This document shows, piece by piece, positions 35,155 to 43,939 of a stretch of DNA of 64,000 nucleotides (its first letter is position 1; every line of letters begins with the position of its first letter). The DNA is taken from the NCBI RefSeq assembly GCF_037335815.1, contig NZ_CP147841.1, positions 1,922,001 to 1,986,000 of the forward strand, written 5' to 3'. The notes beneath the pieces were generated by a model that did not search any database, was not told the origin of the DNA, and saw nothing but the letters and a program-made list of their open reading frames with translations. Origin of the DNA: Salinirubellus litoreus (GTDB taxonomy: Archaea > Halobacteriota > Halobacteria > Halobacteriales > Haloarculaceae). Made by a program: the position numbers and the translations under genes.

Positions 35155-35790
35155 ATGCGTCGCGTCCGCGGACAGGCGTACGCGCTCGAGGGGATCGTCG
35201 TCTCCCTCCTGCTCGTGGGTAGCCTCGTCTTCGCCCTCCAGGTGACGGCCGTGACGCCGCTGTCTGCCAGCACGTCCAGCCAGCACATCGAGAACCAGCA
35301 GCGTGCCGTCGCCGAGGGCGTCCTGGCGACGGCCGTCGAACAGGACGCGCTGCGGATCGCCGTCCTGAACTGGAACCACGATCCGGCGTCGGATCCGCCG
35401 CGTTTCTACGGGATCGGGGCCTCCGCAGAGCGGTCGTTCTACGTCGACGGGCCCCCGGAGAACGAGTTCGGGACCCTCCTCGAACGGGCCTTCTCGAGCA
35501 GGGGGATCGTGTTCAACGTGCTCATCCGACCCAGCGTGGACATCGACGACGACGGCACCGACGACGGGTTCGCGACCGAGGCACAGCGGATGGTCTACCG
35601 TGGCGAGCCGAGTGACAACGCGGTGACCGCGACGCGGCTCGTCACCCTGTACGACGACGACGTGCTGTACGACGACGACGAACACCCGACGTCGACGCGG
35701 ATCGACGGCGACAGCTTCTACGCCGAGGACGTCTCCGACGACGTCCTCTACAACGTCGTCAGAGTGGAGGTGGTCGTGTGGCGACAGTGA
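35155..35790 (+). CDS. Pilin-like protein 2 (DUF7288-like)
   Basis: A 211-residue protein MRRVRGQAYALEG with hydrophobic helix IVVSLLLVGSLVFALQVTAV at about 14-33, then an extracytoplasmic domain containing LNWNHDPASDPPRFYGIG and TRLVTLYDDDVLYDDDEH and ending VVRVEVVVWRQ. A basic leader, a Gly-Gln at the cleavage region and a helix beginning within 14 residues are the features of archaeal prepilins. It starts at the first base after the previous stop and overlaps the next gene by 13 nt, so the whole set is translated as one block. From memory, family DUF7288. Confidence 0.72.
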   Translation: MRRVRGQAYALEGIVVSLLLVGSLVFALQVTAVTPLSASTSSQHIENQQRAVAEGVLATAVEQDALRIAVLNWNHDPASDPPRFYGIGASAERSFYVDGPPENEFGTLLERAFSSRGIVFNVLIRPSVDIDDDGTDDGFATEAQRMVYRGEPSDNAVTATRLVTLYDDDVLYDDDEHPTSTRIDGDSFYAEDVSDDVLYNVVRVEVVVWRQ

Positions 35791-37133
35791 TCCCGGAGGA
35801 GTTCCGGGACGGGGATCGGGCGCAACTGATGCTCGTCGGGGGACTGGCGCTCGCGGTGACGATCGTGGTGCTGGCGCTGGTGCTGAACTCGGCCATCTAC
35901 ACCCACAACCTCGCCAGTCGGAGCGACTCGGCCGCAAGCGAGTCGCTGACGCTCGACGAGGACACTCGACGGGGAGTCGGCGGGATCATGGACAGCGTGA
36001 ACAGCGAGGGGACCGGGGACGACTTCCCGGGACTGGTGAGCGACTATGACACCGCCCTCGGGAGCTGGGAGAGCTCGACGCGGAACCTGACGGGGAGCAA
36101 CGGTCGGGCGGTGAGCGTAACGGGGGCGAGCGAACGCGAGGGTGTCCGTATCGTCGACGACGATGGAGGAGCGTTCCACCCGGCGTCCGGTACACCGAGT
36201 TCCTGGACCGTCGTGAAGGAGGTCCGCGTCCGTCGGTTCGAGATGGAGGTCACGGATACGAATCTCCTGTCCACCAACCTGGCCCTGCTCGCTACCGACT
36301 CACCGTTCAACGTAACCTTCCACGACCCCGGTACAGGTGATATCCAGCACCGCGTCTCGATATACAAGGACACGGCCAAGGGGACGATCAACGTCACCGT
36401 CGACGAGAAAGACGAGTCGACTCTCGGGACGTGCAGCATCTCGCGCTCGGATGCCGTCATCGACTTCACCGACGCGGAGGTCGAGACGGGGGAGTGCGAG
36501 CCGCTGGGGTTCCTCTCGGAGTACGACGAGCCATACGACATCCGGTTCCACAACTCAGGTGACAGTACCGGGGCGTACGAGCTCACCGTCGATCGTGTCA
36601 TCGACGACTCGTCCAGCGAGGCGGGGTCGTTCACCGACGCCGTCGACACCACGAACTTCGGGAATCACTGTTCCGGACCGACCTACAACGGGCCGGGCGG
36701 GTCCTCCCCGTTCGTCGCACCGGCCATCTACTCCACCGAGATCGATACGGAGTTCGTCGGTTCGGACACGATCGTCCGGGGGAAGCACCGTATCGCCCCG
36801 GGCGAACCGGGTTCGGAACCGGCCACCCCACGCGTGATCGATCTCGACGTGACGGACAACAGTGACGGGACGGACGCCATCTTCGACGTTTCGTGGACTG
36901 CGACCGATCCGGACGGCAACTTCCAGAGCGTGGACGTAGAGCTGGAAGGTGCGACCGCCAACTCCCCGGAGACCACCACGTCGGGGACGGTGACTCGAAC
37001 CGTCTCGGGGGGGGACGGCAACACCTACACCGTCGTCGTCACCGTCGAGGACGCGGACGGAAACACCCGGACCGTCCGCCAGGGCCACCTGGCCGACGGC
37101 GACGGGACGGGCGACGATACCTGTCCGGAGTGA
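35778..37133 (+). CDS. Pilin-like protein 3 with C-terminal Ig-like domain (DUF7261-like N-terminus)
   Basis: A 451-residue protein, the largest of the operon set. The N-terminus MATVIPEEFRDGDRAQLMLVGG leads into a hydrophobic helix LALAVTIVVLALVLNSAIY. A beta-rich extracellular region follows. The last 110 residues (PRVIDLDVTDNSDGTDAIFDVSW to TYTVVVTVEDADGNTRTV) look like an Ig/PKD-type fold with a Cys-containing acidic end. The start is GTG within the end of the previous gene. Adhesin-like fusion of a pilin N-terminus with an Ig-like module would suit a minor or tip pilin. Function beyond this is inference. Confidence 0.72.
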   Translation: MATVIPEEFRDGDRAQLMLVGGLALAVTIVVLALVLNSAIYTHNLASRSDSAASESLTLDEDTRRGVGGIMDSVNSEGTGDDFPGLVSDYDTALGSWESSTRNLTGSNGRAVSVTGASEREGVRIVDDDGGAFHPASGTPSSWTVVKEVRVRRFEMEVTDTNLLSTNLALLATDSPFNVTFHDPGTGDIQHRVSIYKDTAKGTINVTVDEKDESTLGTCSISRSDAVIDFTDAEVETGECEPLGFLSEYDEPYDIRFHNSGDSTGAYELTVDRVIDDSSSEAGSFTDAVDTTNFGNHCSGPTYNGPGGSSPFVAPAIYSTEIDTEFVGSDTIVRGKHRIAPGEPGSEPATPRVIDLDVTDNSDGTDAIFDVSWTATDPDGNFQSVDVELEGATANSPETTTSGTVTRTVSGGDGNTYTVVVTVEDADGNTRTVRQGHLADGDGTGDDTCPE

Positions 37134-37137
37134 CACG

Positions 37138-37632
37138 ATGAGAGGAACCCGAAACCAGATCACGGATCCGATCCGCGCCGACCGCGCCGTCTCGACCGTC
37201 GTCGGCTACATCCTCACGCTGGGTATCACGGCGATACTCATCACGGGGCTGCTCACCGCCGGCGGCGACTTCGTCTCCGACCAGCGCAACGGGACGATCC
37301 GGGACGAGCTACAGGTCCTGGGCCAGCAGCTGGCGAGCGACCTCTCGGCGGCGGACCGGCTCGTACGCGCGGGCGGGACCGAGGTCTCGGTCACCCGGGG
37401 CCTGTCGCCGGAGGTGACCGGCGTCGCCTATCGGGTGACCGTCGAGGACGCGGTGGACGGACCGAACGTCGTCGATATCACGCTGCGAACGGAGACCCCG
37501 GACGTATCGGTGACCGTCGGGGTGTACCTCGGAACGAACGTCGGCACGTCCACCGGGGGGACCGTCACGCACACCGGCGGTGACGTCGTCGTCGTCCTGA
37601 ACGGCGACCACCTGGAGGTGAACCGTGTCTGA
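37138..37632 (+). CDS. Pilin-like protein 4 (DUF7266-like)
   Basis: A 164-residue protein with the most classical haloarchaeal pilin N-terminus here: RADRAVSTVVGYILTLGITA, matching the DRAVSPVIG-type cleavage site, followed by a helix of about 22 residues. The rest is a small beta-rich domain (FVSDQRNGTIRDELQVLGQQLAS then strands TGVAYRVTVEDAV and VTVGVYLGTNV). It could be the major or a minor structural pilin. Its end overlaps the next GTG by 8 nt. Confidence 0.75.
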   Translation: MRGTRNQITDPIRADRAVSTVVGYILTLGITAILITGLLTAGGDFVSDQRNGTIRDELQVLGQQLASDLSAADRLVRAGGTEVSVTRGLSPEVTGVAYRVTVEDAVDGPNVVDITLRTETPDVSVTVGVYLGTNVGTSTGGTVTHTGGDVVVVLNGDHLEVNRV

Positions 37633-38488
37633 TCGGGGGGTGAGCGACGTGGTCGGGTTCGTCCTCGTGTTCTCGCTGGTGACGACCACGGTCGGGGTCG
37701 TCTACGTCGCCGGCATCGGGGGACTTGAGGACGCTCGCGACGCCGAGCAGCTGAACAACGTCGAACGCGCGTTCGACGTGCTGGCGGACAACCTGGAGGA
37801 CATCCACCGCGACAACGCGCCCAACCGGGCGACGGAGTTCAGGCTCTACGAGGCCACCCTGGAGCTCGGTGCGCCGACGGACGTCTCGGTCGAGTGGCTC
37901 AACAACGACACCGACACCACGAATCCGGTTCCGGGGTTCGGCACCGACACCTCACCGATCGTCTACACGCCACAGAGCGAGCCGTCCTCGAGCGTCCTCT
38001 ACACCGGCGGAGCAGTCATCCGGGAGGACAGGTCCGGCGCGGTGATCATCGACGAGCCACCGTTCGCGTTCGACGACAACGGCGGTGTGAAGACGGCGGT
38101 GATCCCCGTAGTCGATACGCGCTCGCCGAACCGAGAGTACGTGGTCGGTACCTCGACGGTACTCATCCGGACGGAGCGGATCGGGAACGAGGTACTGGCG
38201 GCGCGAACCGATCCGTCGTCGGCGAGCACCGATGTCGATACTGACGACGCCGACGTCGAATACGAGATACGGCTCGGCATCACGACCACTCCGGCGAGGG
38301 CCGACGCGTGGGTTCGATACCTGAACGACGAGATACCGGACTCGTTCGATGCGAACGACATCGACGGTGACACCGACGTGACCGACGATCCCGTCTGTGA
38401 GAGAAACGGCGATCAGGCGATCTGTGTCATCGCTACCGAGCGACTCTACGTCACGACCAGCCGGATCGACGTCTCGATCGAGTCCTGA
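37625..38488 (+). CDS. Pilin-like protein 5
   Basis: A 287-residue protein starting (GTG) MSDRGVSDVVGFVLVFSLVT, again a DRGVSxVVG cleavage-type leader plus hydrophobic helix, then a heptad-like stretch (NNVERAFDVLADNLEDIHRD) and an extended beta-rich region. A Cys pair near the C-terminus (PVCERNGDQAICVIA) could form a disulfide. It is the last gene of the operon; 254 nt with no gene follow before the convergent large pilin-like gene ends. From memory, related haloarchaeal families carry DUF7289-type labels, which I could not verify. Confidence 0.72.
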   Translation: MSDRGVSDVVGFVLVFSLVTTTVGVVYVAGIGGLEDARDAEQLNNVERAFDVLADNLEDIHRDNAPNRATEFRLYEATLELGAPTDVSVEWLNNDTDTTNPVPGFGTDTSPIVYTPQSEPSSSVLYTGGAVIREDRSGAVIIDEPPFAFDDNGGVKTAVIPVVDTRSPNREYVVGTSTVLIRTERIGNEVLAARTDPSSASTDVDTDDADVEYEIRLGITTTPARADAWVRYLNDEIPDSFDANDIDGDTDVTDDPVCERNGDQAICVIATERLYVTTSRIDVSIES

Positions 38489-38742
38489 CCGAGGGGCCGG
38501 CCGGGACGACCCCGATCGAGAGGATCCACGGTATCCCGGGACCGACGACACACTCCGGACAGGGCGTCCTCGCGTCACAGGGCCGTACCTGACCCTCTCT
38601 CGCCGTCGAGGGACCGCTCGTTCCGGCTCCGGGGTTACTCCTGCCGTGGACCTGCCGGAGTAGCCACGCACGGCCTGTCGGCGCGGCACGGCTCCGAACG
38701 CCACGTAGCGCGGCGTGGTCGAGCAGGCCGAGCCGCCGATCG

Positions 38743-40326
38743 CTAGTCGAGTCGGACCTCGATCTCGTTACGGGTGACGTGGAGGTACGTGACGTACTTC
38801 CCGCCGCCGGGGACGTCGAGCACGCCGGAGGAGCTGTCCGGGCCGGTCTCCTCGACGCTCCCGCCGCCGCCCGGCTTGTCCTTGACCGTCAGGTCGAGTT
38901 CGTCGTCGAACATCCCGAAGTAGTGGTTGAGGACGCGGTCGACCGTCTCGGTGTCACCGCTGTCGTACTGACTCCCCTCCCAGGAGACGTCGGCGGAGTG
39001 GCTGTCGAAGGTCTCGGAAGGGTTCCGGAGGTTCCCATTGGCTTTGAACTTGAGCATGTTGTCGCCGTTCTTGGTGTAGTCGAGCGTCGGATCGGTGCCT
39101 TCGGCGTCGGAGACGTCACCGTCGTTGTCGTCGTCGTCGACGAACGACATCTCGAAGTAGATCTCGTCGTCGTTCCCGTCCCCGTCGCGGTCCTCGCACT
39201 TCGCCTCGAAGACGTCGTTGGCGTGCCACATCTCGTAGTTGTCACCACCGTCCTCGGAGTAGTACACCGTCACGTCGGCGGTGATGCCCGTCGACGGACA
39301 GCCGCTGCCGCCCGACTTCGTGAAGTACAGTTCGAACTGCTGGTCCCCCTCCTCGATGTACATCGACCACTGGAGGTTGTTGAAGTTCGCGCTGTCGTGG
39401 TCCTCCGGCCGGAGGGTGAGGCTGAACTCCTCGACGTTGTGGTCGCTCGTCCCGGGGACGGTCACCGATCCGCCCTCGCCGGGCATCCCGAACGACCCCG
39501 GGTTCTCGAGGGACACCAGCCTGATGGTGACCTCCTCGACCCCGTCGCCGTCCCGGTCGGCGTAGGAAATCTCCCCGGAGGTCCGGGCGTCGAAGTAGCG
39601 CCCCCAGCCCCGGGCGTAGCGGCTCTCGATCCGGACGATCACCTCCCCCTTGCGAACCGGGTTCACGAAGTCGCCGCCGCCACACCGCGACGGGAACGTC
39701 TCCCCCGAGGGGAACACCGGCTTCGCACGGATCCCCTCCTCGACGGTCCCGGAGGCCCTGCCCGTCACCGCGCCGTCCCCCCGGGTCAGCACGATCGGCA
39801 GGGTGAGCGTCGCACCGCGGTAGTGGAACTCCGGCGGGGAGACCATCTCGACGCCGCCGTCCGGGCCCCGCCGCCAGACTCCGCCGCCCTGGTAGCCGAT
39901 CTCGGTGTCGCCGGTCCGGTGGACCATCGCGCCGAGAGCCTTCCGCTCCATGATGTACGCGTCGTCCTCGTCCGTGTTGCTGGTGTCCACCACGTCGTCG
40001 GCGTCGTCGTTCACGTTGTCGTTCTCACAGTCCAGCTGGATGATCTCGATCCAGCCCGCATCGTCCTCGACGGTGTAACTCCCTCCCCTCTCCCCGAAGT
40101 TCACCCTCTGGTTCGAGGCGTCCCCCAGCGCGACCTGTGCGGCCTGCGAGTCGAACAGCGTCATCGACTGCTCGGCCCGGGCCAGTCCGGAGTTCTCGCG
40201 CGTGTCGTCCAGCGCCCGGTCCCCGAGGGCGACGACGGCCGTGCTCCCCACGATGACGAGGGCGATCACGAGTACCGCCCCGATCGTCGTCTGCCCGGCC
40301 GAGTTCCGCCGCTGGAGGGTTCTCAT
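38743..40326 (-). CDS. Large pilin-like secreted protein (convergent to the pilus operon)
   Basis: A 527-residue protein with leader MRTLQRRNSAGQTTIG and hydrophobic helix AVLVIALVIVGSTAVVALGD, as in archaeal prepilins. The ectodomain is large and very acidic. Several segments look like calcium-loop repeats (CENDNVNDDADDVVD, ADRDGDGVEEV, CEDRDGDGNDDEIYF, DDDDNDGDVSDAEGTD) of thrombospondin-3 or dockerin-like style. Cys residues in those loops could pair. It ends with a Gly-rich segment GGGSVEETGPDSSSGVLDVPGGG. Position and N-terminus suggest a surface adhesin or major structural subunit working with the operon on the other strand. Confidence 0.65.
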   Translation of the reverse strand: MRTLQRRNSAGQTTIGAVLVIALVIVGSTAVVALGDRALDDTRENSGLARAEQSMTLFDSQAAQVALGDASNQRVNFGERGGSYTVEDDAGWIEIIQLDCENDNVNDDADDVVDTSNTDEDDAYIMERKALGAMVHRTGDTEIGYQGGGVWRRGPDGGVEMVSPPEFHYRGATLTLPIVLTRGDGAVTGRASGTVEEGIRAKPVFPSGETFPSRCGGGDFVNPVRKGEVIVRIESRYARGWGRYFDARTSGEISYADRDGDGVEEVTIRLVSLENPGSFGMPGEGGSVTVPGTSDHNVEEFSLTLRPEDHDSANFNNLQWSMYIEEGDQQFELYFTKSGGSGCPSTGITADVTVYYSEDGGDNYEMWHANDVFEAKCEDRDGDGNDDEIYFEMSFVDDDDNDGDVSDAEGTDPTLDYTKNGDNMLKFKANGNLRNPSETFDSHSADVSWEGSQYDSGDTETVDRVLNHYFGMFDDELDLTVKDKPGGGGSVEETGPDSSSGVLDVPGGGKYVTYLHVTRNEIEVRLD

Positions 40327-40487
40327 ACGTCCACAAGCGAGAGTAGGGGTATAAACGGCGATACGGACTCGTACCGTGAGACGTACACGGCGTGTCCGTA
40401 CGGTCGGTCGAACGCGACCGGAGGAGGGAGTCGGCTCACCGCACCGAGGGAGGACCGCCGACCCCCATTCGCGCGACGTCGATACAG

Positions 40488-40495
40488 TATATATT
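40488..40495 (+). promoter_or_regulatory. TATA-like box upstream of the 33-aa gene
   Basis: GTATATATTCC at about 40487-40497 is a strong TATA element. Expected transcription start is near 40515-40520, leaving a short leader before the ATG at 40553 or a GTG at 40535 in the same frame. Confidence 0.45.
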
Positions 40496-40552
40496 CCTCT
40501 TATGCATTATAGCCAAGGGTTAATCCCGTCGGGAGTGTCAGACGATGACACG

Positions 40553-40654
40553 ATGGAATCCGAGAACCCCCGGACCCTGAAGGACGTGAGCCACACACCA
40601 CCGAGCGGCGAGCCGGTCCCCGTCTGGGAACGCGGCGGCGAGCGAGCCGACTGA
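40553..40654 (+). CDS. Small conserved-looking protein, 33 aa
   Basis: A short frame MESENPRTLKDVSHTPPSGE ending PVPVWERGGERAD. The segment LKDVSHTPPSGEPVPVWERG has the look of a short conserved haloarchaeal protein I have seen annotated as hypothetical, but I cannot name a family. The frame stays open upstream to 40502 (MHYSQG), so start choice is uncertain. A strong TATA-like box lies 60 nt upstream. No function is proposed. Confidence 0.45.
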   Translation: MESENPRTLKDVSHTPPSGEPVPVWERGGERAD

Positions 40655-40753
40655 GCGGCCGTCCCGCGCCCCGATCCCGGCGTCTCCGTGCGGCAGGACC
40701 CCCGACTACCGAACGTCGGAGCGTTCATAACCCCTTCGGCCGAACGGGGGTCC

Positions 40754-40963
40754 ATGCTCGTCCTCGAGTCGAGCCGGCGTGCGGGCCGCGGCCGGTGGCT
40801 ACAGGCGGCCGTGGCCGTGGCGCTCCTCGCGTTCGCCGTCGCAGCCGCGCTCCTGGGGCGGAACCCGCTTCCCCGGGGGCTCGCGCTCGTCGTCGGGCTG
40901 TTCGCGCTCACGGCGCTGTACGTCCAGTTCGTCCGGCGACCGGGCGTCGACGCCCGCGACTGA
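40754..40963 (+). CDS. Small membrane protein, 69 aa
   Basis: Product MLVLESSRRAGRGRWLQAAV with a basic N-terminal segment and two hydrophobic helices (WLQAAVAVALLAFAVAAALL and LALVVGLFALTALYVQFV), then a short tail. The frame is open upstream to 40688 but CATAACCCC 25 nt before ATG 40754 suits a leaderless start there. Basic residues before the first helix suggest the N-terminus is cytoplasmic. Family not recognised. Confidence 0.55.
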   Translation: MLVLESSRRAGRGRWLQAAVAVALLAFAVAAALLGRNPLPRGLALVVGLFALTALYVQFVRRPGVDARD

Positions 40964-41000
40964 CTTTCGACCGTGCGATCACGGCGCCGGCCGTCCGGTC

Positions 41001-41231
41001 CTACTTGTGGGTGAAGAGGAGCACGTCGCCGTCGTGCGTCGTCACGCACAGGTCGAGCACCATGCTGAGTTCGAGGCTCGTGAGGTCGTCCTCGCAGACG
41101 ACGAGGTCGTCGAACGGTTCGCCGCAGGCCGGGCAGGCGACGCTGACCGTGTTCTGATACGTCCGTACCCCACCGCCCGATTCCCTGGGTGTGAGCGAGG
41201 CGACGAGTTCGTCGAGTTCGCTGTCCTCCAT
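41001..41231 (-). CDS. Small zinc-ribbon-like protein (DUF7385-like)
   Basis: A 76-residue protein MEDSELDELVASLTPRESGG then TYQNTVSVACPACGEPFDDLVVCEDD and a final helix-strand ending DVLLFTHK. One C-x2-C pair (CPACGEPF) and a further Cys could bind a metal or be structural. From memory it resembles the haloarchaeal DUF7385 family, sometimes called flagella cluster protein. The likely TATA, CTTAAGACC, lies about 25-30 nt upstream. Role unknown. Confidence 0.65.
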   Translation of the reverse strand: MEDSELDELVASLTPRESGGGVRTYQNTVSVACPACGEPFDDLVVCEDDLTSLELSMVLDLCVTTHDGDVLLFTHK

Positions 41232-41415
41232 GGCCGGGAGTGGGAGCCCCCCGGTCTTAAGCCTGCATCCGGGACGAGTCGGGGGTCGAGCACGAGGGAC
41301 CCCCGGTCACCGGGACGGCTCTATACTCCGTCGATCGGTCTCAAGGGCCGCGTGAGATCCTCTCGGTTCGGAAGTGATCCCACGGGTTTATCCCACCCCT
41401 CCGGTTAGCGCCGGT

Positions 41416-42705
41416 GTGGGTTCCCTGTCGGTCCTCCGCGACCGCGAGTTCATCGCGCTCTCCGGGACGGCGTTCGCGCGCGCGCAAGCGTACTCCACCA
41501 TAGCCATCGCGCTCGCGCTCTACGCCGACGTGTTCAACACCACGAGCACCGTCGAGGGGCTGTTCGGCACCGCGTTCGCCCTCGTCCAGCTGCTGGTCGT
41601 GCTCCCAATCGGTCGGTACGTCGACACGCACAACGCAAAGCGAGTCCTGCTCGCCGGGTTGCTGGTCAACGTCGGCGTCTTCGGCGGCTACTTCCTCGCC
41701 GACTCCATCGCGGACGTCCTCCTCGTCCGCCTCTTTCAGGGGTTCGGCGCGAGCCTCCTCTGGGTCACCGGTTCGACCGTCGTCGGGGAGATCAGCCCCG
41801 GGGGCGAGCGGGGCCAGTGGCTCGGCACCTACAACCAGGTCGGCGCGTTCTCCTCGCTCGCCGGCGACATCGTCGGCGGGGCGCTGTTGACCCTCTACGG
41901 CTTCCAGGAGACGTACGTCGTGCTCGGGAGCGTGACGCTCGGCGCGTCCGTCCTGCTCTACCTCTTCCTCCGGGAGAATCCGGGGGGACGGAAGGACCCC
42001 GAGGAGTCGACGGGCCGGGAGACCCTGCAGAACCTCCTCTCCCGCCGCACGGTCCGCGCGCTCGTGACGTTCCGATTCGGCCTCTCGTTCGGCAAGATGG
42101 CCGTCATCACGTTCGTTCCCATCTACGCCCGCACCGGGTTCGGGATGTCGGCGATCCTCGTTGGCGTGCTGCTCGCGGGCGGGAAGCTCACCAAGGCGCT
42201 CACACAGGGGGTCGTCGGGGGCTACACCGACCGCGTCGGCTCGAAGCACTACTTCGTCGCCGGGGGTGCCCTGGTGTACGTCCTCGGGACCGCCATGGTC
42301 CCGTTTGCCGAGTTCGCTCACCTCCTCTTTCCGACCGTGGTCGTCCCGCTCGCGTCCCTCCCGGCGCTCTCGGGGTCGGTGACGCTCGTGCCGGCGTTCT
42401 TCCTCCTCTTCGTCGCCTACGGGATCTGTGGCGTGGGCGACTCCATCCGGCTGCCCGCGAGCATGGCGCTGTTCGTCGAGGAGGGCGAGCAGTTCGAGGC
42501 CGTCGCGGGGAGCCTCTCGCTGCGCTCGATCGCCTGGAAGGTCGGACAGGTCATCGGGCCGCTGCTCATCGGCGTGGTCTGGGACGCGACCGGCGTCTTC
42601 ACCGCCTTCGCCATCGCCGCCGGGGCGATACTCGTCGCGACGGTCGCGTTCGTCCGTATGTACGGGACCGCCTGGACGAGCGCCGCGCCGGTCTCGGCGG
42701 ACTGA
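41416..42705 (+). CDS. Major facilitator superfamily transporter
   Basis: A 429-residue MFS permease with about 12 membrane helices. The first cytoplasmic loop signature is partly kept (PIGRYVDTHNAKRVLLAG, the G-x-x-x-D-x-x-x-x-R/K pattern), and a second-half equivalent is GGYTDRVGSKHYFVAGG. The start is GTG 41416, 30 nt after a TTTAT box; the N-terminus GSLSVLRDREFIALSG is the family start. Relatives include drug and sugar-alcohol efflux proteins, but substrate is not inferable. It stands alone. Confidence 0.85.
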   Translation: MGSLSVLRDREFIALSGTAFARAQAYSTIAIALALYADVFNTTSTVEGLFGTAFALVQLLVVLPIGRYVDTHNAKRVLLAGLLVNVGVFGGYFLADSIADVLLVRLFQGFGASLLWVTGSTVVGEISPGGERGQWLGTYNQVGAFSSLAGDIVGGALLTLYGFQETYVVLGSVTLGASVLLYLFLRENPGGRKDPEESTGRETLQNLLSRRTVRALVTFRFGLSFGKMAVITFVPIYARTGFGMSAILVGVLLAGGKLTKALTQGVVGGYTDRVGSKHYFVAGGALVYVLGTAMVPFAEFAHLLFPTVVVPLASLPALSGSVTLVPAFFLLFVAYGICGVGDSIRLPASMALFVEEGEQFEAVAGSLSLRSIAWKVGQVIGPLLIGVVWDATGVFTAFAIAAGAILVATVAFVRMYGTAWTSAAPVSAD

Positions 42706-42967
42706 TAGGGATCCTCGTAGCCGACCGGAGGATTCGACCGTCCGACTGGGTCGCGCGGCATATTCTCGGCGGGAAATCTACGAACGACTACGATGAGCCC
42801 TGTGGGGACTCCCGTCGGTCCGCGTCGCTTCCGGCCATACGGTCGGTCCCTGTCGGGCGGTCCATCGACGAGACCCCCGAGTGACGACGGCCACGACCGA
42901 TTCCGGCGCACTGGGCGCGGCCCGGGCTCCGTACTCCGGGCGAGCGAGTTATGCTCCCCGGTGGCCG

Positions 42968-43321
42968 ATGACACACATGAGCCCCCTCCTCGAGCGGTTC
43001 GAGCGACTCGTGGTCCGGGTCGTTCCGATGGTGGTCCTCGGCGTCGTCGGGTCGGCAGCGGCGGTCTTCGGTGGGCTGACCGATACCTTCCTCGCGTTCT
43101 ACGCCGTCACGTGGGCCCTCACGCTCGCGTTCGTCGCGTTCGTCGACCGTGCACGCGCCGAGCCGCCCGACACGACCGACCCGCTGTTCGTCCTCCAGCA
43201 GCGCTACGCCCGGGGGGACATCGACGACGCGGCGTTCGAGCGGACGCTCGATCGGCTACTCGTCGGGAACGACCTCGAGCGCTCGCGGCGGGACGTCGAG
43301 CGGGAGTTCCTCGTCGAGTAG
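42968..43321 (+). CDS. SHOCT-domain membrane protein
   Basis: A 117-residue protein (114 if ATG 42977 is used). After MSPLLERFERLVVRV come two hydrophobic helices (VVPMVVLGVVGSAAAVFGGL and LAFYAVTWALTLAFVAFV), then a SHOCT motif LFVLQQRYARGDIDDAAFERTLDRLL and a basic-acidic tail. SHOCT helices are C-terminal oligomerisation modules found on many small archaeal membrane proteins, and another occurs at the end of the gene at 11923. GAGTTATGC near 42946 is a weak TATA candidate. Function unknown. Confidence 0.7.
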   Translation: MTHMSPLLERFERLVVRVVPMVVLGVVGSAAAVFGGLTDTFLAFYAVTWALTLAFVAFVDRARAEPPDTTDPLFVLQQRYARGDIDDAAFERTLDRLLVGNDLERSRRDVEREFLVE

Positions 43322-43462
43322 TGGCGAGTTCCACTGGGTCGGTGGCCCCCGGGGACCGTCGTACGATCCGGCCGACGGGCCGTGCCTGCCCCCGTGGATC
43401 GGTTCCGATATCGAACGAGGTCGCCGGCGTGCTACACCGTCCCGACTGGTACCGGGCCGTCG

Positions 43463-43849
43463 TCACTCGACGACGCTCCGGACCCGCCGGACCAGCAGGG
43501 AGAGCGAGTCGGGACCGCCCGACTTCCGAACGTAGTCCGTCACCCCGGCGACGCGGGCGTCGTGAGCGACCGCCTCGTTCCCCTGACCGGTGAACAGGAC
43601 GAACGCGAGCCCGAAGTCGCGCTCGCAGAGCCACTCGAACAGCTCCAGCCCGGAGGCCGCCGGCATGCAGTAGTCGCTCACGACGACGTCGAATCCGTGG
43701 TCGGGATCGTTCAACAGCTCGAGGGCCGCCTCGACACTCGTCACCGTCGTGACCTCGATGTCCCCCTCCGACCGCTCCAGCCAGTCGCGGACGAGCGCCC
43801 CGAACGACGCGTCGTCGTCGACGTGCAACAGCGTGATGTAGTGCGTCAT
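43463..43849 (-). CDS. Stand-alone response regulator receiver protein
   Basis: A 128-residue receiver domain with nothing attached. The acidic pocket is Asp11-Asp12-Asp13 (HVDDDAS), the phospho-acceptor Asp59 (VVSDYCMP), the switch Thr87 (FTGQG) and Lys109 (VRKSGG). All needed residues are present, so it should be phosphorylated by a histidine kinase, but no kinase is nearby. Single-domain receivers act as phosphate relays or bind a target protein. It is transcribed away from the AT-rich, gene-poor segment that follows to 44480. Confidence 0.85.
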   Translation of the reverse strand: MTHYITLLHVDDDASFGALVRDWLERSEGDIEVTTVTSVEAALELLNDPDHGFDVVVSDYCMPAASGLELFEWLCERDFGLAFVLFTGQGNEAVAHDARVAGVTDYVRKSGGPDSLSLLVRRVRSVVE

Positions 43850-43939
43850 TGCCAGCTCGGTCGAGCGCCCCGCCGGTTCCCGCCGACCTGGGAGGGTATC
43901 GCTCCCGCTCGTGCATGGTATATTCTAATATAAGTATGT

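Noticed and set aside
29783..38488. Archaellum (motility) operon
   Set aside because: The ATPase and platform genes resemble pilus homologues, and no archaellin or ArlCDEFGH genes accompany them.
42793..42967. Possible small gene after CATATTC box downstream of the MFS gene
   Set aside because: The frame is Arg/Pro/Ser-rich and runs into the upstream region of the SHOCT gene without a protein-like segment.
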